Assembly (NCBI GenBank): GCA_030704615.1
Contig: CM060731.1
Coordinates: 69,420,756 to 69,484,755, forward strand
From: Takakia lepidozioides
Lineage: Eukaryota; Streptophyta; Takakiopsida; Takakiales; Takakiaceae
Length of the DNA: 64,000 nt
Direction of reading: 5' to 3'
Positions within the stretch are counted from its first letter, which is position 1. Every line of letters begins with the position of its first letter. The notes under the pieces are model-generated. The model saw only the letters and a program-made list of their open reading frames with translations, was not told the origin of the DNA and ran no database searches. This document shows positions 10,438-21,210 of this stretch, piece by piece. A program made the translations under genes and the position numbers.

Positions 10438-12116
10438 CCAACCCTCAAACTCGAAGAGTTCTTTTCTCTCGAGATGTAAGATTTCATGAGGCCCAATGTG
10501 GTTTTGTTGCTTTCCCAAAACATGTTTGCACACACAATGGTCCTAGTGTCTCCATCAGAGATGCTCCATCTATGCCTACTGCGGTCAATCTGATACCTCT
10601 TGTTCATAGTGAATCAGAAAGCTCTTACTCGTCGTCCGCATCAGAAGATAGTCAAGACACACAAAGCTTTGGCTCAAATGATCAAGGAGTGTCCTCGGCG
10701 AGTGGATCAACTCTTCATTCACGGGAAGAATCAGAACGCGATGACGCAAATACACAAAGGGGATCCGAGATAATTTTGCCTAGAAAGCCACCTGCAAAAG
10801 AGAGATGTTTGCCTCGTCGACTGGAGGACTACGTAACCACTGTCTTGGATGGAGACAAACCAGGTACCTTCAATGAGGCTGTCCTAGACCAAAATTGGTG
10901 CAAGGCAATGCAAGAGGAGATGGACTCCATTAAGGAGAATGGGACCTGGGAGCTTGTAGATCTTCCCCCTGGAAAGAAACCAATCTCGTCCAAGTGGGTA
11001 TACAAGGAGAAGAAGGCAGCTGATGGCACTCACCTCAAGCATAAGGCTCGTCTGGTTGCGTGCGGCTATGAGCAAAGGGAGGGTATCGATTACACTGAAA
11101 CATTCGCCCCAGTAGTTAAAAGGGGCACCTTACGCACGTTAGTTGCTCTCGCTGCGAAAAACAAATGGCAACTCTCTCACCTTGACGTCAAGACAGCCTC
11201 CTTGAATGGATACCTAAAAGAGGAGGTATATATGTTACAGCCTGAAGGATTTATAATCCCAGGAAAAGAGGGCAAGGTCTGTAAGCTGATCAAGGCTCTT
11301 TATGGGCTGAAACAAGCACCAAGAGCTTGGTACGAAGTCATTGACAAATACCTCAAAGAGCAAGGGCTGAAAAGGAGCAATGCTAATCACAACTTATACT
11401 ATATGCACGAGGGAGACAAGTTGATCATCTTAATCATCTATGTTGATGATTTACTGTTGACCGGGAACCACGAGGAGAAAATTAATTGGCTGACCCAACA
11501 ACTGGTAAAGAAATTCAAAATGTCACAGTTCGGTGCTTTGGAGCTCTACCTCCGTATTGAATTTCTCTACTTTCAGAACGGAATTTTCATGACCCAGAGG
11601 GTTTATATCCAATCCATGCTAAAGGAACTTGGTCTGAGCGAATGTAATACGAGTCCAACGCCAATGGCTGAGAGCTGCAAGCTTGTCGTTGACATGGGGA
11701 AGGAGCCAGCAGACGCACCTCTCTATCAGAAGATGGTGGGAAAACTAATTTACTTGACAAATACATGTCCAGATATATGCTACGCGGTGGGTGTTGTGAG
11801 CCGCTTCATGGCCGAGGCACAAAAGCTCCATATGGAAGCGGCAAAGAGAATATTTAGGTACCTAAAAGGCACCATGGATTACGGACTAATGTTCTACACT
11901 GAAGGGGAGACTCAACTAGATGGCTTTGTCAATGGAGACTGGGCTGGAGATCAGGAGACAGAGAAGATCCACTGCCGGGTATGTATTTCAACTTGGAGGT
12001 TCACCTGTCACTTAGGTCAAGTAAACGTCAACCTACAGTTTCACTATCATCTACGGAAGCTGAATACCGAGCGATCACAGAAGGAACCAAAGAATCAGTG
12101 TGGCTACAAACTTTGA
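10438..12116 (+). CDS. Copia reverse transcriptase
   Basis: The plus-strand frame is open from 10278, but its first 160 bases read antisense LINE. The copia part starts at NPQTRRVLFSRDV (end of integrase), followed by an acidic/Ser-rich linker, then the RT: KWVYKEKKAADG, ARLVACGYEQREGIDYTET FAPV, LDVKTASLNGYLKEEVYM, KALYGLKQAPRAWY, and the catalytic YVDDLL at about 11440. LDVKTA(S)LNG normally reads AFLNG, a minor change. The frame passes into RNase H and ends at a shift near 11980. Confidence 0.9.
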
Positions 12117-12265
12117 CACATGAGTTGGGTTTTCTCATTGGTAAAGCAGCTCAGGTGTGGTGTGATAACTCTAGTGCAATCAAGATGGCAAATAATCCGG
12201 TCTTCCAAGCTAGGACAAAACATATAGAAGTCCATTACCATTTCATCAGGGAAAAAGTGATGTAG
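11981..12265 (+). pseudogene. Copia RNase H, out of frame with RT
   Basis: SSKRQPTVSLSSTEAEYRA, VWCDNSSAIKMANNPV and RTKHIEVHYHFIREKV are the classical copia RNase H motifs. The frame differs from the RT, so a frameshift lies near 11980-12030. A final fragment, ADIFTKPLGKHKF, follows at 12304 after another frame change. Confidence 0.85.
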
Positions 12266-12427
12266 GGAGAAATTGATCTAGACCATGTCTCTTCAGAAAT
12301 CAATTGGCTGATATCTTTACTAAACCATTAGGAAAACATAAGTTTGTTCACTTTAGAGAAGCCCTTGGCCTTATAAACCTTCAACAGGTAGTAAACATGC
12401 AGAAGCAACGAGTTGGAATAGCTGAGA

Positions 12428-12438
12428 GTGAGAGGGGG
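12428..12438 (+). other. Polypurine tract of copia element
   Basis: GTGAGAGGGGG immediately precedes the 3' LTR. Confidence 0.75.
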
Positions 12439-12664
12439 TGTTGGGACAGACACTCTCATTTTATAGCATCTAAATTCCTGATCAGATGTCATGTTAGTTG
12501 AGGATTATTATTTTAGACGGCACCGTCACCGCACCATCACCATCACCATCACCGCTACTGATCTCTTCTAGATTCTTGCCTTCTTCTTCTCCTCTAGATT
12601 AGTATATTATTATCGATCCTCGTCTTCTTTGTATCGAGTTAGAGCTAGTAAAGCTGCTTCTTCA
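12439..12664 (+). repeat. 3' LTR of copia element (226 bp)
   Basis: Starts TGTTGGGACAGACACTC and ends GCTTCTTCA, followed by target duplicate ATCTG. Contains a short CACCAT expansion not present in the 5' LTR. Confidence 0.9.
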
Positions 12665-12669
12665 ATCTG

Positions 12670-13367
12670 TGCTACAGAAGCTTTCTTGCTATCATTTGCA
12701 TGGAAGAATCTTGGCATACTAGCTAACCACTTGTCTGGTTGATGATGCATTTGCCACCTAGGTGTTTCCCGCTCTCTGCAGTCAATGTCGATGCGTCTGT
12801 ATTTACCCGTAGTGAAATACTTCCTTAAAACTGGATACACACCAGGGACTTACTCTCACTGGGGCGCACAGCTTGCAGAACAGAAAAGCTGTCGACATGA
12901 AAGAAGACTGATCAACCATGAATGTGGTCCGCCCGCGCATCGACGTACATGGTGCTACATGTAAAAATGTTTTGGATTATAGACGACTATTGCACAGGAA
13001 GCTCAACCGTGGTGAAGTCCTTAATCCATAGCTGAAGCCTGTCGATCAACTTGATGGTCGACACTGATCACTGCTGTGAACATCTGACTGAGCTACCTGC
13101 CGTCGATGATTGCAAGCGTAGTAATTGAATGAAGAAAATAAATGGCAAGTTCAAGCAACGCATAATTTATCCCTCTGTCACGCCTGCATGTATTTTTGAC
13201 AGGCTTCCAATTGGTCAGGCAACTATGAAGACTGTACAAAACGTGACACAACTTCACACATTCTGCTCTGTAAATTACCTGCTGGGACGCTAGTCTCAAC
13301 TTCTTCACATCTTATGTACAGAACACAGGAAGAGAATATACAGATCACAACACCGGAGTTTTGTACC
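12670..13367. other. Stretch without a recognisable gene
   Basis: The minus frame 12840-12670 is open (about 57 codons past the copia LTR, rich in basic residues, YFTTGKYRRIDIDCRE) and could be an exon of an unidentified gene interrupted by the copia element. I do not recognise it. Nothing is seen from 12850 to 13367. Confidence 0.3.
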
Positions 13368-13414
13368 TTATGTGCAAACTGTCCCTAGGAATTGAGCCTG
13401 CAGTTTAAAGCCCA

Positions 13415-13820
13415 CTCCATACTCTAACATCCTCCCCCTCCGCCTCCCCCACCCCCACCACAACCCTCTCCGCCGCCCCCACCCACACCACAACCCCCTC
13501 CGCCGCACCCACCCACTACAATTACTCCCTCCGCTGCACCCATTCACACCCCCACCCTCTCCTCCGTGACCTCCATGACCTCTGTGATGACCCCTGCGCT
13601 TGGCCCGACGTTGCCGAGCTAAGTTTTGTGTATTTGCTTTTGGGGCAGGGATCAAGTCTCCCAATTTGAGCGAAAGGTTCAGCACCCCTTGGATGTCACC
13701 TGATGGCGTGCAAACCTGCATAGAGAGAATGAGAGGGTTATATTCCATGACGAATATTTGTACTGAAATCCCCAGTGCTGGTTGGTGTAAGTTACAATGA
13801 GGGGAAGACAGAAAATTCAA
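13415..13820 (-). pseudogene. C2-domain protein, second half with Gly/Cys-rich tail
   Basis: Read on minus, NPLILSMQVCTPSGDIQGVLNLSLKLGDL matches the last strands of the C2 domain of SRC2-like small plant proteins, which bind phospholipid/calcium and have glycine-rich tails. After GHHRGHGGHGGEGG the frame slips by one base near 13515; the other frame continues as a clean Gly/Cys tail (VGCGGGGCG type) ending GGC-stop near 13422. The frameshift may be a mutation or an assembly error in GC-rich repeats. The first half of a C2 domain is not upstream on this strand. Confidence 0.45.
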
Positions 13821-14504
13821 ATGCGACTACTCCAAGACCATAACTCCCAGAAACAATCCTGACATCCGATCAACCCCATTTGCTTTACTTATCTGTGCTC
13901 GATACTTGAAACGGGGCTTAGTTTACCGGACAAGAGAAGCTCTTTGCCTCTTGTGATTGTCTAGCGGTTAGAGGCACTGACACTCTCCCAACGTGCTTAG
14001 CTTTAAGAAAACCTTTGTGGTAGCAGAGATGCTGTAACTTGTGCTTAAGGTAGCGAACCATCTAGTGTATGCATCTCCTTGCTTGCTATCATCTCTCGTG
14101 ATGTGTGTGTTGTAAGTTGATCTGGAAAACACGCCCACAATATGGTGCAGAGCGATTACGGATCCCTCGGACCGGTAGAGGTTTCTTGGGGTTTCGGCAA
14201 GGACAGTCAGTTTCTCTCTAGAAATTGAGTGATTCCTGCACGCCGGTTGCGTTTTTAGTGTTAAGCATGGTTTCTGTAGTGGCTGCAAAAGTTGAGTAGA
14301 ACCTTAGATCCCAGATGTTTTGTTCAGGCGATCAAGAGATGATATGAGCTTACCCTGTGCTTTCAGTGCTCCTCCAGTAAAACGAGTGGTGGGGAAATAC
14401 TTTGTGAGTACCTCATGTTGGGCACCAAGGTGATTACTGCACTTGCGTCCTAGCTTTTTACGTATCTGCCGCCACATTAACTAACTCGAGCGTAGTCGTT
14501 TCTA

Positions 14505-14768
14505 ATGATTTCAGGAAGGAAACCTGTGATGGCCGATCGGCGGACTGTGGTAGCGACAAAAGTCTCGGCGCAAGACTTGAAAAATGTCAGGAGTTTTGGT
14601 GGAAAGATACGTCCATATGTTGTGGCTTGGATATATCCTAGCCAACGCAAGTTACAGACAACAGAGGATCCAAATGGAGATGTGAACCCCCGTTGGAATT
14701 ACAGAATGATACTTGCCCCTTATGAGTATGCCATGAAGCAGGGGGAAAGTGAAGCTCAGCCACGATGA
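14505..14768 (+). pseudogene. C2-domain N-terminal half (SRC2-like)
   Basis: VVATKVSAQDLKNVRSFGGK, YVVAWI and a KLQTTEDPNGDVNPRWNYRM stretch match the first C2 strands of SRC2-like proteins (usual pattern: SAKDLKNV, YVV, QKT, GTNPKWNE). The frame ends at TGA 14766-14768, before the second half of the domain. The only second half in the area is on the opposite strand at 13415-13820, so the two may be parts of one gene separated by an inversion, or two separate remnants. The ATG at 14505 or 14529 could start it. Confidence 0.45.
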
Positions 14769-16698
14769 TTTCTGATCACTCCAATCGCAAACAGGCTAAG
14801 CGGCAATCACTCAAGGACCAATCCTTACGACACTTCCACAGCTGTGAGCAACCTGGATAATTCCCAAATCCCAGCACCACAATATTGGAGTTGCTACCAA
14901 CAAGTCTGAGGGTCTGAGAGGGTATCCTCAATCTAGTAAGCCACATGGATATTCCAACAGTGCAGATGATCTCGCTGTCGAAGACACGGGAAATCTTATA
15001 CATCAACAACCCAGCTATTAACGTAGAATCTGGGTAAACGCGTGTTGATTCGTGGAGGACTGGATCAACACCGCGCCTCCCTCACTTCACTCCTCGACCT
15101 TGACTCTTCTCTCAAATTCCTCGCCTTCTTGGCAATTATTGGATTTTGAAAGACGGGTTTTTTTCTTCTAGCTAGGTAGACTCGACTACCTTGACAGTGT
15201 GCTGTCCAGTTGTTTTTTTTCATTTTTCAAAAATCACAGGTGTCACGGGTGAATTCTATAAGCACCCACGTGGTAAGAAAAGTCATATTCGGTGGCCCGT
15301 GGCACGTTTTAACTGGTCCACAATGTCAAAATCAGGCTCCTGATATAACCTTTTGAGTTTCTAGTTACTTGGAGGCCCCGCGCTCTGCATGCACCTCTAC
15401 TATTGTCACTTCTTGGACGGCATGTGCATCTTATTGCAATCTCATAATCTATCTTTTCTTTCTGACCTGTTTATGGTGTAATCATGGTGAGTACTTTATG
15501 AATCAATCTTGCAAATCTCAGATTAATCTAAAGAGATCACGAGCGAATGAGATTACGCGAGGGACTTGGCTTTATGGGCTGGACCCACTCCAAGCTTTGC
15601 ATGTGCCATGCTAGTTGAAGACAAAAGACTCCAGGCTACGTTAGATTCTCCAATACACACATTTAAATTCTTCATGTTAGGATGTGGTCATCGTGGAGAC
15701 GGAGATGGCCCAAAGCGATCGAGTACATATATAAGGTATACCGTAATTAGCAAGTGCGCCTTTGAACAAGGGGAACCTCTAAGATTTTGTTTCATTGCTG
15801 AAAGCTAAGGTGAAAGGTCTGCTTGGAAAGTGGAGAATTTTGATCACATAGATCTAAGATCAATCCGAGTTATACAATTGGAACTCTTACAAATAGAGAT
15901 TACTTGTTCGTAGCGTACTGGGAGCATTACCCTCGGGCCTCACAGTTAAATTCGGATAGCACTGGTTTAGGAGGAGTGGTCGTGACCAGTAATGTTCAGT
16001 GCTATAAATTGTGGAGCCTGCTGAAGAGACCAGCCCATGGGAAGCTGCTCCTTCTATTTGAACGGAACTTGCAGAGTCTATTCCAGAACTGAGGGCGTAA
16101 AAAACCATTGAAGAGCCCAAAGATCCAGAGCCTGCCCAAAACACCACAGCTCCACTCCCAAATCAATGACCCGCCTACGTACACGCCCCAGTAACTTACT
16201 ACTTCAATGGACAATCTAGCATCAAAAAAAGAAACAGAGAAGAAAGTTTCACTGTCCCCTGTTTAAGCAAAAACACAAAAAGAAAGAAAAAGTAAAGAAA
16301 AAGACTGATATAGGATTTATGTGGATATTAAGAAATGCTAAAGAGCAGTTTCTCTTAAAATTGTTACATAAAATTAATAAATATATTCTTAAAAATATTA
16401 TGTTGGTAGTAAAAGAATCCCTATTTTTGTGTGGTTTTATCTTGTTATGTTATAATTGGACCGAGTAGATAATCGTGATATATCTAAAGTTAAGTATAAA
16501 ATTAGAAAAAGAAGATAAAGTTGATGAGAGGTTGCTAATTGCGACAGCAAAGAGTGAGAGTTGCAGGTACAAACCCTCGGCTCCTTCCTCACTACGCAGA
16601 CGTCTTGTTGTTTTCCGAGTGGAGTTTCTAGATCTCTCTTCACAGATCACACGTGGTAGAATTCTCTGTAGATTCGAGGAGAAACCTGGAGAAGTTCG
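14769..16698. other. Intergenic stretch, no gene recognised
   Basis: AT-rich with several short open frames on both strands, none with a recognisable domain. Holds A-rich tracts around 16200-16420. It includes the likely 5' flank of the J-protein gene at 16699; no promoter element can be assigned with confidence. Confidence 0.4.
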
Positions 16699-17238
16699 TT
16701 GATAGAAAGGGCACAGGTAGTTGGGTTGGTTAGATCAGTGCGAGGAATGGCTCACGCGTGTTCGATGGTTGGAAGTATGAGTACTGTACAACGATTGAGC
16801 AAGAGCTCATTCCGAGGAGAAGCACTTTCCAATTCCACTCCAAACCATTTTGCTGGAGTAAGTTGGGGACAAGAGACGAGGAGCGGTGTAAGTTATCGCG
16901 GTGGTTTGGTAGCGAGAGCGAACGGAGATTGTTTTAAAACTTTGGGAGTAGGTCCAAGTGCATCTAAGACGGAGATCAAGAAAGCATATCGCCTCCTCGC
17001 CCTTCAATTTCACCCGGATGTGTGCAAGGGCGAGGACTGCGAGAAGAAGTTTCAACAAATTCATAGAGCTTACGAGGATCTTCTTCATGGGAAAGCATGG
17101 GAATTTCAGGATGTCGAGGATGACAGCTTCATGGGAGTTGGAGACAATTCTTGGGAGGACTTTGAGGACTGGATGGGATGGGAAGGTGCTGGAACGCTTG
17201 ACTACTCCAACCACATCAACCGCGATTTTTGCAACTAG
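16699..17238 (+). CDS. Small chloroplast J-protein (DnaJ/J8-like)
   Basis: A complete 179-codon single-exon frame. J-domains stimulate Hsp70 ATPase; this type acts in the chloroplast stroma. Residues 1-75 are Ser/Arg-rich and low in acidic residues, as for a plastid transit peptide. The J-domain covers about 77-131: CFKTLGVGPSASKTEIKKAY, the essential HPD at 105-107, and FQQIHRAYEDL. The C-terminus, DWMGWEGAGTLDYSNHIN, closely resembles the ending of Arabidopsis chaperone DnaJ 8 (J8), which supports orthology. The true start may be Met-17 (16747, MAHACSMVG), which gives a more typical transit peptide. The frame is intact with no mobile-element damage, making this the best candidate for a working host gene in the window. 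Confidence 0.9.
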   Translation: MIERAQVVGLVRSVRGMAHACSMVGSMSTVQRLSKSSFRGEALSNSTPNHFAGVSWGQETRSGVSYRGGLVARANGDCFKTLGVGPSASKTEIKKAYRLLALQFHPDVCKGEDCEKKFQQIHRAYEDLLHGKAWEFQDVEDDSFMGVGDNSWEDFEDWMGWEGAGTLDYSNHINRDFCN

Positions 17239-18090
17239 CCATTCAAATGTCCCTCCTCCATCCGCCCGTGTTTCCTTGTCAGTAACATGTAAAATATGGC
17301 TGACTTCAATGGGGACGTCCTTTTTGTCAACCCAACTAGGGAGCAGTTGTTGGTAGACGCTCTGCATCAAATCGATGTTTTACAACCCAAACAGCATGCA
17401 TGCAATCCGGCAACTTCAGCTTCGGAGGCGAAATTTTTCGTAGTCATCACGCAATTGTAGCGCCACATTAGACGCCCTTGAACGGGAGTTGTGGGTACAG
17501 AATTCTGTTCACGAGGCTCGATGAAAAAGCCGCAGTGGGAAAAAAATGACCCATCATACCGTACGTAGATTTGTACATAGGGAAAATCATCATTCTTTGA
17601 TCCAGTGAGCAGGAGTATTCCCTGCAATTTAAACACTGGAAAGAAAGCAGCTCTGAGTGCGCTCGAATTAAGTTTAACTATTTTTTGAATCTCTCCCACC
17701 TTGCATGATCACGATTGTTTCTCAATTTTCCTCTTGCCTTGCAACATTTGAATTGCTTGGTTGCCGGTTGCATAACTGGAGTCAGATTGTTTATTCAAGT
17801 TCAGATTTGTATTATTCGCATGATTCAACGATTGCTGATGATGTGGAGAAGTTTGCAACAATCTCTGTGCACTGTATCGCTCCATCACAAAGATCATAAG
17901 CCGTTAAAAATCCAGGGGCCAAGAAGTTTTGATAAAGTAGAACTCAAGTTTACCATAAACAGCGAATCTATATAGTAATCAATCATTCAAAAAACCTGTC
18001 ACCTTCACCCTTCACTCGGGCCATTCCTTCGGTTTATGAATTTTATGCCCAGGGCCTAGGGTTTGTGTGAGCTGAGAAACACTTGCAGAA
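17239..18090. other. Intergenic stretch, no gene recognised
   Basis: Open frames on both strands (longest on minus, 17699-17367, 110 codons) show no domain I recognise. The first part is probably 3' UTR of the J-protein gene. Confidence 0.35.
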
Positions 18091-18372
18091 ATGGATTCGG
18101 CATCTGATCTGCTGGTCCCGAGGTCTTCAGATAGGGAGGTTAATAGTATGAAGGAGGTCAGCTACTTTCAAAGGCTCTGCTCGCAGTGGTAGCTGCGGTT
18201 GTGCTCAGCCTGATCTTGCAGCTGTTTCGTGAAAGAAAGGTGGAGAGATTAAGACACTCCACGGAGTTTTGACATAATCTTTATGGACTCAAACAAAACA
18301 TCGGCTGGCCCCTTATCGGCCGCATGCCGAAATATATGCAAGGTGTGCACGTTCAACACAATTGATCAGTCC
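18091..18372 (+). pseudogene. Possible cytochrome P450 N-terminal remnant
   Basis: Starting at ATG 18091, a frame runs to TAG at about 18190; shifting by one gives ALLAVVAAVVLSLILQLF, a membrane anchor, followed by a basic RERKVERLR. After a stop, another frame gives IGWPLIGRMPKYM, which resembles the GWPLIG/GWPLVG proline-rich hinge that follows the anchor of microsomal P450s. The order anchor, basic stretch, GWPLIG is right, but frames are broken and no I-helix, ExxR or heme site follows. Confidence 0.3.
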
Positions 18373-18805
18373 TTCAAGATCGCCCGAGACGAGGATTTGG
18401 TGAGCAGGCATTTTCGGAATCGACCCAGACCTGTTACCACTTCAAAGTTGACGGTTTAATCACAACTTGTAATATCGTTCCCTCATTCTACATCTAGATA
18501 CAGATTAGTTTGTGAAAGTAACGTAATCTTCCTGCTACATTACAAGCATACATGTTGTCTTAAGTAATTCGTCTTCTTATGCACACAGAAGCTTGCATTG
18601 CCTTCCTGAAGAGTTGTAAAGGTCGGCTCCAGACCAGAGATGGTTTTATGACAACGAAGGTCATGCTGTTTAGGCTGTTAGGCACTCAACTATGGACAGC
18701 CTAAACAGCACTCTTCAGTCGTGCTGGGTTTTGAATAGAGCCCAGGGCCAATACCCGCAACGAGAAGAGGCTCTTATTTACCCTGACTTCCGGTAACTTG
18801 GCGTC

Positions 18806-18831
18806 ATATATATATATATATATATATATAT
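18806..18831. repeat. (TA)n microsatellite
   Basis: Thirteen AT dinucleotides in a row. Confidence 0.95.
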
Positions 18832-18889
18832 GTCTCTCCGTTTGCTCTAATTTTACTTTTCAAGGGTAGATTTTTTCACAAATAAATAC

Positions 18890-19345
18890 CCTAGCTACCG
18901 TAGTGGGATAGCCGGCTAGGCACTTGCCTGCCTAATAATTATTTTTGGGACCATTTGGCAGTTAGGCACGTTTGAGAATTGTTTTTAAATTGGGCATCTT
19001 GGATGTGTAATTTTTTCAAATTAGGCAATTAAAAATAATGATCACAAAATGAGAACACAAAAATATAAAAATACAGCCGCTGCCATGGATGAAAATTGAA
19101 AACTGAGTCCATGGATGACGTTTTAAATGAAAACTCAGCCGCTGCCATGGATGCAAATTGAAAACTGAGTCCATGGATGATGTTTTAAATGAATATCATT
19201 CTAAATGGATGTAATTTTTAGATTTATTTTCTATCTCATAGTTTTTAATTTAAATTCAAGTTTTTATACCATAGGCACTTTTAGAGAATTTTTTAAAAAT
19301 TAGGCACTCTTTGAAGATATACTTTAAGGAAGACTATAGGAATAA
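18890..19345. repeat. AT-rich stretch with TTAGGCA words and a 62-bp tandem duplication
   Basis: TTAGGCA/TAGGCAC recurs about six times between 18912 and 19310. A 62-bp unit beginning CAGCCGCTGCCATGGATG occurs at 19074-19135 and again at 19136-19197 with a few substitutions. Non-coding, possibly a decayed DNA transposon; no clear terminal inverted repeats. Confidence 0.6.
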
Positions 19346-19469
19346 TGTAAGAACTTAATGGACGCGTGTGATCTGACGGTACTTTCGCCCGATTCCGGCA
19401 GCCTAGGCTCCTCCGGCAGGGCCCTGTCAAATCCTCCCCACCCTCTCTTACCTCGGTTTCACTATTAAA

Positions 19470-19690
19470 TTCTAGCGATGACCGAAGGTCGGAAGCTAGT
19501 TTAGTGTAGAGCAGGAATAGGGTGCCATAGTGCCACATCATCGTCACCATGTCATCGTCGCCACGTTTCGTCGTCAAATTCTGTCGAGTCTGCCCGAACT
19601 GCCCGCCCGAGAAACGCGAATAGAACTCGTCACGCTAGTTTTTCGAAACTGCCCAACCTGCCCGTTTCTTGATTTCTTGAACCGCAAGAG
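19470..19690. repeat. Dispersed repeat, copy 1
   Basis: GACCGAAGGTCGGAAGCTAG through GAGCAGGAATAGGGTGCC, the CATCGTC-rich run and CTGCCCG words recurs in the same order at 51440-51690 with substitutions and small indels. No coding domain. Suggests an uncharacterised interspersed element. Confidence 0.65.
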
Positions 19691-19854
19691 GGGTTTCACA
19701 GGCCGATCGCGATTCGCAGACGTTGGAGACGTTCACAGATTGTGCGTACCCAATAGGAGCTCTCGCACATGGTGGGACAACCACAATTGCAAGGTGTCGC
19801 TTTTCTTAATGTGCGATGTGAAAAAGTTTGTCCATCCTGCAAATGTGGGCTCTA

Positions 19855-20430
19855 GCCAGGTCGCTGCTGCATTGAGGTTGACAACAGAGTGCACACCTTC
19901 GTTGTAGATGACAAGTTGCATCCCAGAAGTAAGGAAATCATACTGAGCTGAGAAGATTGTCTGGGTGGACAAGTAACTGCCGATGTGGCAACAGGAAAGT
20001 ATTCAAAAACAAATAACAACAATGTGGCTAAATGAACTGTGGTGCCGCGGAACGCCATGGTTATGCACAACAGGGCCGTGGGATGGAGGCTTTGGAGACC
20101 TATGAGTAAAAGATGGTGGAAGGGGTGAAGCCCGACCACATCACGACTGTGCGTTTGCAAGCCTGGCAGCCCTGGAAAAGGGCAAAGAGGTGCATGGTTG
20201 CATCGCAAAAGCAGGAATTGTACCAGATGTGATTATGAACAATACTCTCGTGGACATGTATGAAAAATGTGGGTGCATCGAGGATACGGAGGGAGTGTTT
20301 GACAGTATGGCTGAACGAGATTTGGTGTCGTGGAGTGCGATGATTGCAGGGTATGCACAACAAGGGCGCGGGATGGAGGCTTTGGAGACCTATGAGCAAA
20401 TGATGGGGGAAGCGGTGAACCCTGGCAACA
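19855..20430 (+). pseudogene. PPR-DYW pseudogene, 5' pieces (left of chromovirus)
   Basis: 19855-19960 matches the E-motif region seen at 28075-28190 (GTGCACACCTTCG, GTAGATGACAA, CATCCCAGAA), so it is a displaced fragment. From about 20050 onward comes PPR repeat sequence in open frame: VHGCIAKAGIVPDVIMN, LVDMYEKCGCIEDTEGVFD, MAERDLVSWSAMIAGYAQQG, EALETYEQMMGEAVNPGN. It is interrupted at 20430 by the chromovirus LTR; coding continues in register at 27403. PPR-DYW proteins edit organellar RNA; this copy is broken. Confidence 0.85.
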
Positions 20431-21155
20431 TGTCGCGGCCCTTTGCCTTGAGGGCAGGGGGTCGGGACACATGAGGGGCTGCCCCTGTGGTGGGGGCAGC
20501 GGCAGCGATAGGTATGGGGGGCTGAAGCACCCTTGAGTGCCCAAGGCACTCAAGGAGGCGGAGGCGCTCACTAGGTGGAGCCCCGCACACCGGGTTGCGG
20601 TGGGGGTGGCTCCACAAGGGGTGGTGGTAGCTTAGCGGGACTTAGTGGGGGTGGCATAGGACTCACCATGGGGGCGGAGACCTCGTGGTGGGAGTCGTGG
20701 GGAGTCTTGGGACTCATCACGGTCCATAGGGGCCGTGGTGAGCGGGCCAAGACTCACCGCGACTCATCACCGGGAGTCGAGGGTTTGTGGTGGTTCGCCA
20801 TAAAATGGCATGGCTGGTTGTGAAACCCCCGCGGACAGCTACAGAAGTATATATAGGGAGTAGTAACCCCGAGAACGGTGCAAGCCCGTTGGTGACCAAA
20901 AACTAGTGAGTAAGCGAGCGAGCCGGAAAGCGACCAAAGAGTGGGGAGCTGTTCCGGACTGCCAACTACCAAAGGGAATTCCCGCTGGTTCCAAATAGGT
21001 GGAGGGTTCTTTGGGAGAACAAAGGGGGACCGTTATGCCCCGGTGAGCAGCCGAAGCTCCAAGTTGGCCCGGCGGCCAGGTTGGGAGTCAGGCGCGCGCA
21101 TCAAAGCGAGTAACTATGACTTGAGGGGGAGCTTACCGAAGTGAGGTGCGCGACA
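20431..21155 (+). repeat. 5' LTR of chromovirus (725 bp)
   Basis: TGTCGCGGCCC to GCGCGACA. Contains a TATATATA box near 20851 followed by CCCCGAGAACGG, a plausible promoter start. Nearly identical to 26676-27402. Confidence 0.95.
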
Positions 21156-21157
21156 CT

Positions 21158-21169
21158 TGGTATCAGAGC
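21158..21169 (+). other. Primer-binding site (initiator-Met tRNA)
   Basis: TGGTATCAGAGC, the exact complement of the plant initiator Met-tRNA 3' end, two bases after the LTR. Confidence 0.95.
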
Positions 21170-21210
21170 TTAGAGTTCAGTACGCGATCGTCCTTGGGAT
21201 TGGCCTCATC

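Larger units (their letters stand above)
6684..12669 (+). mobile_element. Ty1/copia element with target duplication ATCTG, disrupted by a LINE fragment
   Basis: The element proper is 6689-12664. ATCTG occurs at 6684-6688 and 12665-12669 as a perfect 5-bp target duplication. Order: LTR, primer site, gag, protease, integrase, [antisense LINE], reverse transcriptase, RNase H, purine tract, LTR. That order with integrase before RT defines Ty1/copia. Frames are broken in integrase and RNase H, so it is not autonomous. Confidence 0.9.

Noticed and set aside
12610-12840. Minus frame next to the copia 3' LTR as a host exon
   Set aside because: Partly inside the LTR; the remainder has no domain I can name. 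Mentioned only as an unidentified open stretch.
13948-13985. TCTAGCGGTTAGAGGCAC resembles a tRNA A box
   Set aside because: No B box (GGTTCGA-like) at the right distance and no cloverleaf.
17367-17699. 110-codon minus frame after the J-protein gene
   Set aside because: No domain recognised and overlaps the probable 3' UTR on the other strand.
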